From Scilla litardierei (Eukaryota > Streptophyta > Magnoliopsida > Asparagales > Asparagaceae), in the NCBI GenBank assembly GCA_030789695.1, contig JAULAV010002518.1, positions 1-64,000 of the forward strand: 64,000 bases of DNA. The letters are read 5' to 3'. The position numbers were made by a program, and so were the translations under genes. Positions within the stretch are counted from its first letter, which is position 1; each line of letters opens with the position of its first letter. A model generated the notes under the pieces. The model worked only from the letters and a program-made list of their open reading frames with translations, was not told the DNA's origin and did no database searches. Positions 42,758 through 53,898 of the stretch are shown here, piece by piece.

Positions 42758-44696
42758 TGTTGAGTATTGGACTTCTCCCTACTTAGTGTTAATGATGAGC
42801 AAACATAAATACTTGTGACCAATGCCCTATTTACAGTTATTCAATTGCCTAAGCATATCATGAAGATCAATTAGCAATGGATATCACTCAAAGATCAATG
42901 AAAGCAAGAAAAATGGATTGGATGATCAAAGATGGTGATTGAAGCTCCTAGAAGACTTCAAGTTCATACTTTGGATAGAAGAGAGAGTTTTGCATAATGT
43001 AATCTTCTTTTTCTCTTCTAGTATATAGCTTAGAAGTATAACTATGTTCGCACACACACATCTTCTTTACAGTCATAGGAAATCATTAGATCACTTTTTC
43101 TTAGACTCCAATTCATATTTCTCAAAGATGTGCATGGTGTGATTTCAACAGGCGACTGTTGAACGATTTACAGTCGCCTGTCTTAAAACAGTCGACTGTG
43201 ATTTGTTCTACAGTCACATGTTATGCACATACTTAATCAATTGATTTTTGGGATTTCTAAACTTTAACTCCTTCAGGCAACTGATGTACATTTTACATGC
43301 GCCTGTCCAAGAGACAGTCGACTGTGATTTGTTAATCAGTCACCTGTCTATCTTTGACCCAAAGATCATTTTCCTTTTCATCTGGCCAGTCGATTGATGT
43401 TGTATTTACAGTCGCCTGTCCAAGGCACAGTCGACTGTCAATGCTTCAACAGTCGCCTGTCCATCAATCATCTGCAGAATCTGCTCTCAAGAATGTTTAA
43501 CATTTTAGTGCCAATTGACTGATGTTGTATTTAAGTCGCCTATCCAATGGCACAGTCGACTGTCAATGCTTCAACAGTCGTCTGTCTTTGAGCTCTCTGT
43601 AGACTCAACTCTCTGGAAAATGTCAGGTTTTGTGACAGTCGACTGATGGTGGTTTCACAGTCACCTGCCCATGGCACAGGGACATGTGTGTTCCACATCA
43701 GTCGCATGTCCTGTCCCCCAGAACTTTCTGAGATTTTCTCAGCTTACCCATATTGCGGCCAGTCGCTTGTAGAAAGATTTACAGTCGCCTGTTGGATTTA
43801 CATGCGCCTGTCTTCTCTTCATCAGTCGACTGTCCACGTGGTAAGTTACCGTTTGAATTCTCACCTACCCTCTGACACAGTTCAACAGTCGACTGTGTTT
43901 TGTTCAACAGTCGCCTGTCGCCTGTGTAAATTCTATTCGTTGGCTTTTTCTCCTCAGATTTCAAAAGGGTTTTTAGGGATTCGGTTTGAGGGTTTTGAGA
44001 AACCTATAAATGCAGCCTCTACTGTTCCATTGAGAGGTTACTTACTTGACTCACTCATCTATTGAAACCCTACGATTTCATCTTCAAGCTTGTCAAGCTC
44101 TCAAATCCTAAAGCCCTAGAATTCCAATCTTTTCTTCTCTTGCTCTCCAACCTAGAACCAAAGAGATATCTTCTAAGCAATTGGTGGTGACAAGAGAAAG
44201 ACATTTCCTCTCTTCCAAGAGAGACATCAACACACAACACCTTTACTCCTTCAAGTTCTACTTCAAGGCATAGGTGATTGTAAGTGTTGTTATTTCAATA
44301 TTTCATAACTTTCGTTATTAGATTAACTCTCGGTTTGTGAGAGTGGTTTGCTTGCTCCCAAGTTGTGGGAGTCAAGGACATCGAGTGTATTTCGATTTCA
44401 CTTGTAGGGTTGCTACAAGTGGGTTTAAAGGAAACCTCAAGTTAGGGTTCTAACTTGAGTATCCGATGGTATCCAGGTGGAAGGGACGTAGAATTACCGG
44501 GAACAAGTCAAGAGTTGACTTGGGTAATCCGAACACTTGAAACATCCTTGTGTTAGCATTGTTTCAATTTAGGGTTTATTTACATTCCGCATTATTTGTT
44601 GGTTAGGAATTTAATTTGGTGTAATTATGATTTTAAATTGTATAAACACTACTCAACCCCCCTTCTAGTGTTTTTCTCATAACCAGGGACCTTACA
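42758..44696 (+). repeat. Copia A 3' LTR, intact, 1939 bp
   Basis: TGTTGAGTATTGG...GGACCTTACA, followed by the ATACA duplication at 44697-44701. U3 contains the palindrome array (about 43148-43920) and the TATA box is at 44005-44010. It serves as the reference for the split 5' LTR. Confidence 0.92.
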
Positions 44697-44892
44697 ATAC
44701 AAACACCAAGCTTCACTCTCTAGGAATTTCCAACACCTAGTTACACCCAACTGGGATTTCCATGCAAACAACTAGTTATCACCAACTATGATTTCCAACA
44801 CAACTTCCCTTATAATACGGGAATTACAACTCAAGTCTTCTCCAAAGACTTACAATAGATCTAAAAATGAAGTACAGTGATTCATATAGCCA

Positions 44893-44930
<38 letters not shown>

Positions 44931-44933
<3 letters not shown>

Positions 44934-45310
44934 AAAATTTTCAAATGAGAACATTTCGCACGGTGCGAAAATGTTTTTATCTTTTTTTTGAAATTTTTTT
45001 TTTCAAAAATTCTTTTTTCCACCCTCATCATATGTTGTTATACCCCCCTCAAAAAATAATGGTTGAGAAATAATGTCATTTGGCCTTCGATCAAGGCATT
45101 TCATCAAATTCGCACGTTTTGAGACCGTTAAATTTGTAACTGGTGGATGGGTGCTCTAATGCCCAACGGGTTCACCCATTATTTTCCCTGGGGTATATAT
45201 TTGTATGGATTAAACATCAAAAAAAGAAATTTTGAAAAAAAAAATTTCAAAAAAATAAAAAAAATGTTTTCGCACAGGCTTTCGCACCATTTTTTCGCAA
45301 TGGAAGATTG

Positions 45311-45314
<4 letters not shown>
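44931..45314. mobile_element. MITE-like element flanked by TA repeats
   Basis: 384 bp beginning AGGAAAATTTTCAAATGAGAA and ending with the imperfect inverse (AGGGCAATCTTCCATTGCGAA read from the right), about two-thirds identical over 21 bases. It is flanked on both sides by TA runs, consistent with insertion at TA. It contains further internal inverted pieces (TTTCGCAC / GTGCGAAA). No coding capacity. Confidence 0.6.

Positions 45315-45400
<86 letters not shown>
45315..45400. repeat. TA microsatellite
   Basis: About 43 uninterrupted TA units. A shorter run at 44900-44930 lies on the other side of the MITE. Confidence 0.95.
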
Positions 45401-45403
<3 letters not shown>

Positions 45404-45955
45404 TATCATGGCTAAAAAAGTCGAAAATCCTTTTGATCAAATAAAGGATATAAATAATCACAAATTGTTCAAAGTAAATAACTTGAATTTGATCTTCTAA
45501 ATATTAGCACTTTGGCTCTTCGAGATCAATATCCAAGACTTTTAATCTTTGAAAAAGATATGAATTAAAAATCACAAAGATTAAAAGAATGATAGTCTTG
45601 TAATTTGAATCTCAAAGAAAACCTTTAAGGCTTGGAGATCAAATTAAGACAAGAACTATAGAAGTCTAAAGAAAATGAAAAAGATCTTAAAAATATTAGC
45701 ACAACATAATTGAAAATCAGTAGCCTTGAAAATTGGAAGAAAAACAATTTAGAGCTTGAGCACAAGATCAAATTTCTTTTCAATAATATATAATATTATA
45801 TAAAAATTCTGAACTCATAGCTATTTATAGAGAAATAATAGCTTGAAATCCGCTTGAAATCCGCTTGAAATTTACTCAAAAGTCTCCTCTAACGGCTAAT
45901 TAACGACTAGTTAAACTCGAATTAAAACGGCCAAAACTGTCAAAATTGACCCAGT

Positions 45956-46057
45956 TAGTCGGCTATTCCTAAGGATGGTCGGCTATTATTTTGACAGTAA
46001 GTTTTGGCGAAAATTCTTCCTACCAGTAGGTGGCTATCTGGTGAGGATAGTCGGCTA
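45956..46057 (-). promoter_or_regulatory. TAGTCGGCTA motif array in copia C U3
   Basis: TAGTCGGCTA at 45956-45965 and 46048-46057, TGGTCGGCTA at 45976-45985, TAGGTGGCTA at 46027-46036. They lie 120-230 bases upstream of the minus-strand TATA box, the same position as the palindrome arrays of copia A, copia D and the Athila element. Confidence 0.6.
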
Positions 46058-46501
46058 TAAATTGACACTGAAGTTTTATACTCAAAATACTTGAAAATAT
46101 TTTATAAAAATTATTTTTAAATAATATATGGTTAAACCTATTTAAAACCCATTTTTCAAGAATGTTGTGTGTGTAGTGAATATAAATTGGCTTTACATTT
46201 TGTACACTACAACTTACGCAAACACACTATACTAGCCTTGTTCTTTATTCTGTGTCTTGAGCCATTCTTCGTTGATCTTAAGTCTTCATTAGTTATATGT
46301 GTCGGAGCCTTCATCTTCAATTTCGCGCTCGACGGTAGACTTTTGATTTTGGCTCGTTCTTCTTCGTTTTGCTTCACAATGCGCTCAAAAATCTTCATGG
46401 CTATAATATAAATCTATTTACACTTGAAAAAAATATGTTAGTCCGTATATCACTTGTGCACATCATCAAAATTCACTGTGGTGAGACTCAATTTTCCAAC
46501 A

Positions 46502-46747
46502 TTCCGCTGGTTGGGGGTGGCTATGCCGTGGCCACCTGAAGTGCTTGCAGGGTTAATTGCTAGATGGTGGCAATCAACGCTGCGAGGCTGGCAATGAGTA
46601 ACTGAGTGAACGTATCGAATTGCTCTTGGAAAACCAATTGTATGTTTGGTACCCCCTTCCGACGAAGATCCAGCATCATCTTCGATATTCTGGGCATCCT
46701 GGTTCATGCCAAGGATCGGTCCCGTATTGGTGGGCCCAGTCGACATG
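46502..46747 (-). pseudogene. Gypsy G4 gag N-terminus, cut by copia C
   Basis: Minus-strand ATG at 46747 (MSTGPTNTGPILGMNQD), about 36 bases inside the primer-binding site. About 82 codons of acidic and Ser/Gly-rich sequence before copia C begins at 46501. Too short to contain the capsid domain. The position after the LTR and primer-binding site identifies it as the gag start of a Tat-type gypsy. Confidence 0.6.
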
Positions 46748-46782
46748 GCTTGGTTGTTGCTTTGGGATGTTGTCTTGAGGTT

Positions 46783-46800
46783 TCCCACAAACGGTGCCAA
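46783..46800 (-). other. Primer-binding site of gypsy G4
   Basis: On the minus strand TTGGCACCGTTTGTGGGA, similar to the TGGCGCCGTCTGTGGGAA site of G1; marks a minus-strand Tat-type gypsy. Confidence 0.75.
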
Positions 46801-46801
46801 C

Positions 46802-47574
46802 TGTTGACAGATATGTCCCGTCCAACAGTAAAGTGTGTTAACTCGGATGCCTCTGATGAGGTGGAGCCTCATCAGCTGTAGAGTGGGACCCGGTTAAGAT
46901 GAAACCAGGGTTGAAGAGTGCGAGGCTTTGAGCTACTGGGCTAGAGCTCGACCTTTTCCTGGGTCGTATATAACGGCCCTTCGACCTACTTGATGGGTCG
47001 AACCTTGTACAATCTCTACCACAGACACCCGTTATAGGGGGTCGGATCTGGGTTCCGACCCAAATCTCCGCTGATGCTTAAGTTAGGATCGACTTAAATG
47101 GGCTTGGGCAGTCAAAATTGTCCCAAGGGAGATCGTGTTGATCCAGCCACAACGAGCTTTTGGATGAAGAAATATAAGAGTGGAAAGTAAAGAGTAGTGT
47201 TGTCAGAGTACCTAGTATTCAGTACCTCTGTAGTGTCCCCTTATACTGTTGACGTTCTCCTTATTTATAAGTAGTGCTATCCTTTCAGTGCCGTTGGAGG
47301 ATAACCGCCTTACCATAATGTGGGGCGTGATTATCCCTGAAGAATAGATGTAACCGTTGTCCACTTACCACGTCATTAATAACCCCATTATTACCCGTCA
47401 CCTGAAGGCTCGGAAGCTCAACAGGCAAAACATGGCTTCACTTTGATCGTGCGTGAGCGTAAATTCCCATGTGGGCTAAGTGGGCTTAGTGGGCTTGTAC
47501 GTCCCTCTTGTGGGCATCGTAATACAAATGAGAATGTTCTCTTCTTCCTCGAGGGCTGGCCTGATGATGTAACA
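46802..47574 (-). repeat. Gypsy G4 5' LTR, 773 bp
   Basis: On the minus strand TGTTACATCATCAGG...TCTGTCAACA. TATAAATA (minus) lies at 47263-47270 and the shared Tat LTR motif (TAACTTAAGCATCAGCGGAG on the minus strand) at 47066-47085. The rest of the element lies beyond copia C and is not recognisable in the window. Confidence 0.75.
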
Positions 47575-48806
47575 ATAGGAATAATTTTTAAATAAGAAAC
47601 TCATGACATAAAAGCATAATTGAATTACGAAATAGCCGTTCTAATTTCGTTGAGCTCTTTGTTTTGGATATTCTTTTAAATCGGGATTATAGAATAATAA
47701 CAGATATTGCGGACATGCACCTCAATTGTTTGCTTTTAAGAATAGTTTTATGGATCACAGGTAGGTTTACGTCTTGTCCTTTTTGCCAAATTTTCTTTTA
47801 AGTTATGTTTTTCTTTTTTAGAAAATAAATATTCATTAAAATTAGTGGACCATCCTTGTGTGTGCTTGCCACATATGCTGATGAAAAACAAGTTTCCACA
47901 AACATATCAATCTTGTGGATGTTAGCAAATCATGTTACAACAAAAATCTTCTTGCATTCATCATGCAAAATAACTTTTAATGATAGAGACCAATCAAGTC
48001 ATTGGTGTGATCACATCATCATTAGTGGCTTAAAATCTTGCTAATTAAGCCTTAGAACATAAACAAGTAGGAATGTGGGACAATTGAGTTGATCTGTGTC
48101 CACTTCTTTTAAAATGTTAATCTATCATTAAAAGAAGCATCTCGAAGATAAGATCTCGTTCTTGTCATCTAAATGCAGATTGATTAGGCATAAAGTGCCG
48201 ATTTTTTGGACGCAAGACGTTTCATTCTAAATTTGTCCTACTCTTTTCAAATCATCAGCTCTTCTAAAACTTGTGTTTGTGAGGCGCAGCCTAGACACTG
48301 TTTGATCGTTCATAAACACTAAACTCAAATTATAATCATGCATACTTTGTTTTCTGGCTTAATTTTAGTAAATTTGTTGGGGGGCTTGCCTCGTTCTTGC
48401 AAAACCTTTTAAGTTATTTTCCATATCATGGAACCTCAGACTGCTCAAAAATTAACAATTATGACGTCTACATTCATTAGACATGACAATTTGTTAGTAG
48501 ATTTTCAAAAGGAATCGTAGGAGAAAAAAATTAAAAACTCGTCAACTAGTCATAACCTTTAAAAAACTGATGGGCATCAGTTTTTTAATGATACAGAATT
48601 CTATGATACGAAAACAAGACAAAACTCAGTGGGCGTTACTAAAATTGACTCTTACTTTCTCCCGTCTTTTAGAATAATTTAGCTTTAATGCCCCAATGTG
48701 CATTGATAACCCTATGTATCAATTGAACCAAGATAAAAGGTTCTATGTAAATGAACTCAAAGATTTGATACTAAAACCTTTTTTGTTATCGCTGTTATAT
48801 TAGTTA
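47575..48806. other. AT-rich non-coding sequence
   Basis: No gene, LTR or transposon end recognised. A perfect 12-bp inverted repeat, AAAAAACTGATG / CATCAGTTTTTT with a two-base loop, is at 48561-48586. The last five bases, AGTTA (48802-48806), adjoin the LTR end of G3 and may be its target duplication, but no partner was found. Confidence 0.5.
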
Positions 48807-48831
48807 TGTTTCAGGGTGTTTTCTCACCACG
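48807..48831 (-). repeat. Gypsy G3 LTR, outer end
   Basis: On the minus strand CGTGGTGAGAAAACACCCTGAAACA, 25 bases, the end of an LTR nearly identical to the last bases of the G1 LTR. It continues at 57263 on the other side of G1. No primer-binding site follows, so this is the end of a 3' LTR. Confidence 0.7.
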
Positions 48832-49746
48832 TGTTACGCCTATTTGGCCGAAGCCCGAAAGACACGAGCCCAGAGACCCAACTGCCGATCAGAAGCCCAT
48901 TTGCGCGATCTGGTCCGCCCGACAAGGCCCTATAGAGGACCCCAAATATCGGTCCGACCCGGCCCTGATAAGCGCGCTGGGCACTCGCCCACTCCAGCGG
49001 TAACCGTTCCCCTAATCCCGCTACCACTTAATGGCTATGATGGGGAGGTGCTGGCATGGCGCAGGAGGCGGCGACGGGGGGCGGATCGAGGGGGCACGAT
49101 CGAGGGCGGACGAGCGACGTGGGTCGGGGGCAATCACGGCGGGAGGTCTATAAAAGGGCTAGAAGGACGGCTGGACAAGGGACCGCATCTCAGGTATCTA
49201 AAACCTAAGGTACTCCATCAACGACCGTGTTCCCCCATTTCATCTCCTTCCTCCCCCGCTCGCGCCGTGAGACGCCGTTCCGATCTCCTCTCGAGTCGAA
49301 CCGTCTCCGCCGGGCCTCCTCTTTCAGATAACTGTCTGACTTAGGTATCGGAGGGGATTTGGCCGGAACCAAGGTCCGGCCCCCTGACGAGCGTTCTCGT
49401 CTACGCAGGAGGACATCAGATCCACGGGCCGAGGCTTCCCCTCCGCCCCTCGCCGACCACATACCCAGCTGGACGATCGAGGCTACCCCTCGTCGTTCGA
49501 CCGCCGAGGCCGAGCAAGTCCGACCGAGGCCGAGCATCTCAACCCGGGCCGAGGCTTCCCCTCGCCCTACCAACGACCGAGGACCCCGATTCGGCCTAGC
49601 CGACGCGCTCCACGCCGTCTGTAGCCCTGACTCACGCCTCGTCTGTATCGACTCGACACACCCGAGGGACCCAATCGGGCCCCTTGACCACGTTGACCGG
49701 GTTGTCCACGGTCAACGCTTTTGTAGTGAGAAAACACTCTGAAACA
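48832..49746 (+). repeat. G1 5' LTR
   Basis: TGTTACGCCTATTTGG...CTCTGAAACA. TATAAAA at 49149-49155 (context GGTCTATAAAAGGGC). The shared Tat motif TGACTTAGGTATCGGAGGGG is at 49337-49356. Confidence 0.95.
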
Positions 49747-49748
49747 TC

Positions 49749-49766
49749 TGGCGCCGTCTGTGGGAA
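49749..49766 (+). other. Primer-binding site of G1
   Basis: TGGCGCCGTCTGTGGGAA, two bases after the LTR, the form usual in Tat-lineage gypsy elements. Confidence 0.92.
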
Positions 49767-49801
49767 CGAGCTGTCCCACGAAGAAACAAACCACACCTGC
49801 A

Positions 49802-52800
49802 ATGACGCATCTTCACCCGTCTCGACGAAAGGAGAGCAAGGCTCTGACGCGAAGCGACCGGGCCCGCCATCGTTGGCGAGAGTGGGCCCGGGCCCGACGC
49901 GGGGAGGATCACGAGGAGAGGACCAGGAGACCCTCACCGTCCCCACTGGTTGGGAGACCAAGCGCATCTGTAACGGCGCGCAGCTCGGACGTAGCTTTGG
50001 TGGTATCAATGATCATAGACACTACCATGGTACGGCGACTGCTCGTCGACACCGGCAGCTCCTGTGACGTCCTCTTCATGTCAACCCTGGAAAAGATGGG
50101 GCGACGGAAGGAAGACTTACGACCTCGCTCGGGTCCCGTGGTGGGATTCACGGGTCACTCCACCCCCATCATCGGCACGATCCATCTCCCGGTAACACTC
50201 GGAGACACACCAGACTCGGTGACCCTGGCGGTGGAATTCATCGTGTTGGGGATCGGGTCGGAATACAATGGTATCATCGGCCGACCCCTACTCAACGCCA
50301 TCGGCGCGGTGGTCTCGACCCTCCATCAGACTATCAAGTTCCGAACGCCCGGGGGGATGGGACAAGTCGAAGGCGACGCGGGGAGATCGAGTACCTGCTA
50401 TCAACTGGCGGAGGAAGGTCCCGAAGATCGTCTAGTCGACCGGATGGCCGCGCTCGACTTAAGGGGCGGACCGAGGCCCACCCCTGCGGAGGAGCAGGAG
50501 CAGATCCCGGTCACGGACGTCGAGGGCCGGTTCGTCTCAATCGGGAGAGGGTTAGGCCACGACCTGAGGAGCCAACTGGTCGAATGCCTGGAGACGAACC
50601 TAGACGTCTTTGCTTGGTCACCAGAAGACATGCCCGGTGTAGATCCCCAGGTGATCGTCCACCAGATCAACGCCGACCCCAACTTCAGGCCGGTCAGGCA
50701 GAAGAAGCGGAACCTGGGCGGCGAGAAGATGAAGGCGGCCTCCGAGGAAGTGGAGCGTCTCCTTGACGCCGGCTTCATACGAGAGGTCTGGTACCCGGAG
50801 TGGCTGTCGAATGTGATGATGGTCAGGAAACCCAACGGGAAGTGGCGAATGTGCGTGGAATTCAGTGACCTCAACAAGGCCTGTCCCAAGGACAGCTACC
50901 CCCTGCCGCGCATCGACCACCTGGTGGACAACACCTCGGGGTACGAGATGCTTAGCTTCATGGATGCCTACTCAAGGTACAATCAAGTCCAGATGGATCC
51001 CCGGGACGAAGAAATGATAGCCTTCATGACGGACCGGGGAACTTACTGCTACAAGAAGATGCCATTTGGCTTAAAGAACGCAGGGGCCACCTACCAGAGA
51101 ATGGTCAACAAGGTTTTTATCTCCCAGATCGGGAGGAACCTGGAAGTCTACGTCGACGACATGCTTGTCAAGTCAAGACGACCGGAAGACCACATCGCCG
51201 ACCTGCGGGAGACCTTCGAGCGGTTGCGGCGACACCACATTCGACTCAACCCCGCGAAGTGCACGTTCGGGGTAAGATCTGGCAAATTCTTGGGATTTAT
51301 GATAACTAACCGTGGCATTGAAGCTAATCCTGACAAGATCGAGGCACTGATCAACATGCGTGAGCCGACGATGATCAAAGAACTGCAGAGGCTGAATGGG
51401 CGCATCGCAGCCCTGGGGCGATTCCTTTCCAAATCGGCGGAAAGATCACTCCCCTTCTTCAAGGTTTTGAGGAAAGCGATCGCGGAACCTTCAGACAATA
51501 GGAAGACGATACTATGGGACGAAGACTACTCCAGGGCGTTCACGGATCTCAAGGAATATCTCCGTAGCCCACCTCTCCTGTCCAAACCACGGGAAGGGGA
51601 GTCGCTAAGCCTTTACCTGGCGTGCGCGGAGGAAGCAGTGAGCTCGGTGCTGATCCGAGAAGACGGTGGGGTGCAGTGGCCGGTATACTACACGAGTCGG
51701 ATCCTGAAGGGGGCGGAGGTGCGATACTCGCCCATGGAGAAACTGGCGTACGCCCTCGTTCTCTCAGCGCGAAGGCTCAGGCCCTATTTCCAGGCCCACA
51801 CCATACTGGTCTTGACCGACTCACAGCTGGAGCAGAATCTCAAGAGATTCAACCGAATGGGAAGGATGCTGTACTGGGGGGTGGAATTGAGTGAATTCGA
51901 CCTCCAATTCAAACCACGCACGACCATCAAAGGGCAGGCCTTGGCTGACTTCATCGCTGAGTGCACGGCGGAAGGAGAACACCCTCCAGAGGAAGAAGGC
52001 TCAGCAACGGTAATCGCCCAACCCTTGTCTTTTCTTTCGGCTGACCACCTCCAGTCAGGAGTCCCGGGAGCATGGATAGTCCATGTGGACGGATCGACCA
52101 CACAATCAGGAGGCGGGGCTGGGATCGCGATCCGATCTCCGGAAGGGAACGTCGTGGATTACGCGTTGCGGTTCGAGTTCCCGGCCACCAACAATGTGGC
52201 AGAATACGAAGCGGTGATCAACGGCCTGAGACTGACCCGTGAGCTTGGGGCCGAGTCTGTGCGCCCCCTCAGCGACTCGAAGCTCATTGTCAACCAACTT
52301 CTGGGAAGTTACGAGGCGCGGGAGGAGACAATGCAGAGGTATCACGCCGTTGCCAAAGCTGCGCTCTCCAGGTTCAAAAACGTGGAAGTCTTGCACCTCC
52401 CACGATCGGAGAACGCAAGGGCAGATGCGTTGTCAAAGCTAGCCTCGTCCTCGCTAAAGGAGCTGGGCCGCACCATCTACGTGGAGAATCTGCAGTCCCC
52501 CAGCACAGAAGAGCAGGAGATGATGGCGATCGACCAAGATCCCACCTGGATGGACCTGATCATACGGTACCTCACTCACGGGGAGGTGCCGACGGATTGG
52601 GACGAACGTCGGACCTTGGAGAGGAAGGCGCTCCGATTTGTGATCCATGAGGGGAGGCTCTACCGGAGACGCTGGACTAAGACGGATGTCCTCCCATACT
52701 TGAAGTGCATCGGACCGCAGGAAGCTGAATACGTCCTACGGGAGGTTCACGAAGGGATCTGCGGAAATCACCACGGGGGCAAGATGGTCGCACAGAAAAT

Positions 52801-53793
52801 CTTGAGGCAGGGATACTACTGGCCGACCCTGGTACAAGACGCAACAAACTACGTCCAAAAGTGCCAGGAATGTCAGAGGTACGCCCACCACTCCTCAACT
52901 CCCCCATCAGAGCTCATCCCTATCGTGAGCCCTATTCCCTTTGCGAAATGGGGGCTCGACATCCTCGGACCTTTAAACCGGGCCGGGGGCAGCGGAGGTA
53001 TCTGATAGTGGCGGTGGACTACTTCACTAAATGGATCGAGGCGGAACCGTTGGCCACCATCACATGGAAGAAAGCGAAAAGCTTTGTGTGGACCTCCATC
53101 ATCTCCAGATTCGGAGTCCCCCGGTCCATCGTCACAGACAACGGGAAACAGTTCGACTCCGCGGGGTTCAAAGACTTCTGCGCGGAATGGGGGATCAAGC
53201 TTCTCTTCGCCTCTGTAGCGCACCCCCAGACCAACGGAATGGCGGAAGCGGCCAACAAGTGCATCATAGAGCCCCTCCGAAAGAAAGTGAAGGACGCCGA
53301 AGGAAGCTGGCCGGAAGAGCTCCCCGGAATACTCTGGTCATACCGGACGACCCACAAGGAGGCCACCGGTGAGACCCCGTTCATGCTTGCTTACGGGGCC
53401 TAGGCGGTGGTACCGGTCGAGTTGGGTGAGGAATCTCTCCGCCTCAAATACTTCGACGAAGACAGGAACTCGCAGGGTCTGAAACTTAGCCTGGAGCTCC
53501 TCGGCGAACGACGGGAACAAGCCCTGGCCACCATCATCCGCTAGAAGCAGAAGGTGGCCCGGTACTACAATGCTCGGGTCAGGGGACGAAGCTACCACCT
53601 TGGGGACCTGGTCCTTCGGAAAGCAGGCTTCAACCCGGATACCGCTCGCAAGGGGAAGCTCGCGGCTAAATGTGAAGGGCCCTACAAAGTCATCGAGGTC
53701 CTCGGACCCGCAACCTACCGTCTAGCCAATATGGAGGGGAGGATTCTCACCCACGCCTGGAATGTGGAACATTTACGCAAGTATTTTCAGTAA
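49802..53793 (+). pseudogene. pol: G1 pol: protease, RT, two RNases H, integrase; gag lost
   Basis: ATG at 49802 opens about 70 basic residues, then protease RRLLVDTGSSCDVLF (DTG). RT: WLSNVMMVRKPNGKWRMCV, YPLPRIDHLVD, FMDAYSRYNQ, MPFGLKNAGATYQ, YVDDMLVKS (51150). RNase H: VYYTSRIL, LTDSQL; then a second RNase H, IVHVDGSTTQSGGGAG, NNVAEYEAVINGL, LSDSKLIVNQLLG, typical of Tat. Integrase: HHGG...CQECQRYA zinc finger, VAVDYFTKW, TDNGKQF, GMAEAANK (catalytic D, D, E). A frameshift near 52965-52989 and TAG stops at 53401 and 53542 break it. Capsid and CCHC knuckle are absent: gag was removed between about 49960 and 49990. Confidence 0.9.
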
Positions 53794-53898
53794 ATGTATC
53801 GTTTCTGTGAAATAAATTTATTTGAATTCATTCCTTTCCAGATAAGCAAAAAGATGTACAGAGAAACGCGCGAAGAGGCCAAGGGGCATTCCCCTCCC

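Larger units (their letters stand above)
4312..44696 (+). mobile_element. Copia A: SIRE/Maximus-like Ty1/copia element with four nested insertions
   Basis: A complete copia element, LTR (1.94 kb), primer-binding site, gag, protease-integrase-RT-RNase H, a long post-pol region, polypurine tract and LTR, flanked by ATACA. Its own sequence is cut into pieces at 4312-4734, 17509-19029, 19030-21446, 24901-29640 and 42029-44696 by an Athila-type element, a solo gypsy LTR, a LINE and a Helitron. The 5' LTR starts TATTGAG where the 3' LTR has TGTTGAG, a point change in the terminal TG. All coding regions carry stops and frameshifts, so it is dead. The coiled-coil gag C-terminus, order protease before integrase before RT, large LTRs and an ORF beyond pol fit the SIRE lineage. 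Confidence 0.85.
44702..46501 (-). repeat. Copia C 5' LTR, outer part
   Basis: Continuation of 3983-4311 after copia A. On the minus strand the LTR starts TGTTGGAAAATTGAG (46501 downward). A TATA box (TATAAATA on the minus strand) is at 45822-45829. Upstream of it, on that strand, lie four copies of TAGTCGGCTA-like motifs. A MITE and a long TA run are embedded in it. The LTR itself interrupts gag of G4 at 46502. Confidence 0.78.

Noticed and set aside
4312..44696. Treating the region as several neighbouring, independent copia fragments
   Set aside because: Exact ATACA duplication and rejoining LTR pieces show a single element with nested insertions.
45147..45500. Open frames with long Ile-Tyr repeats
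   Set aside because: They are translations of the TA microsatellite.
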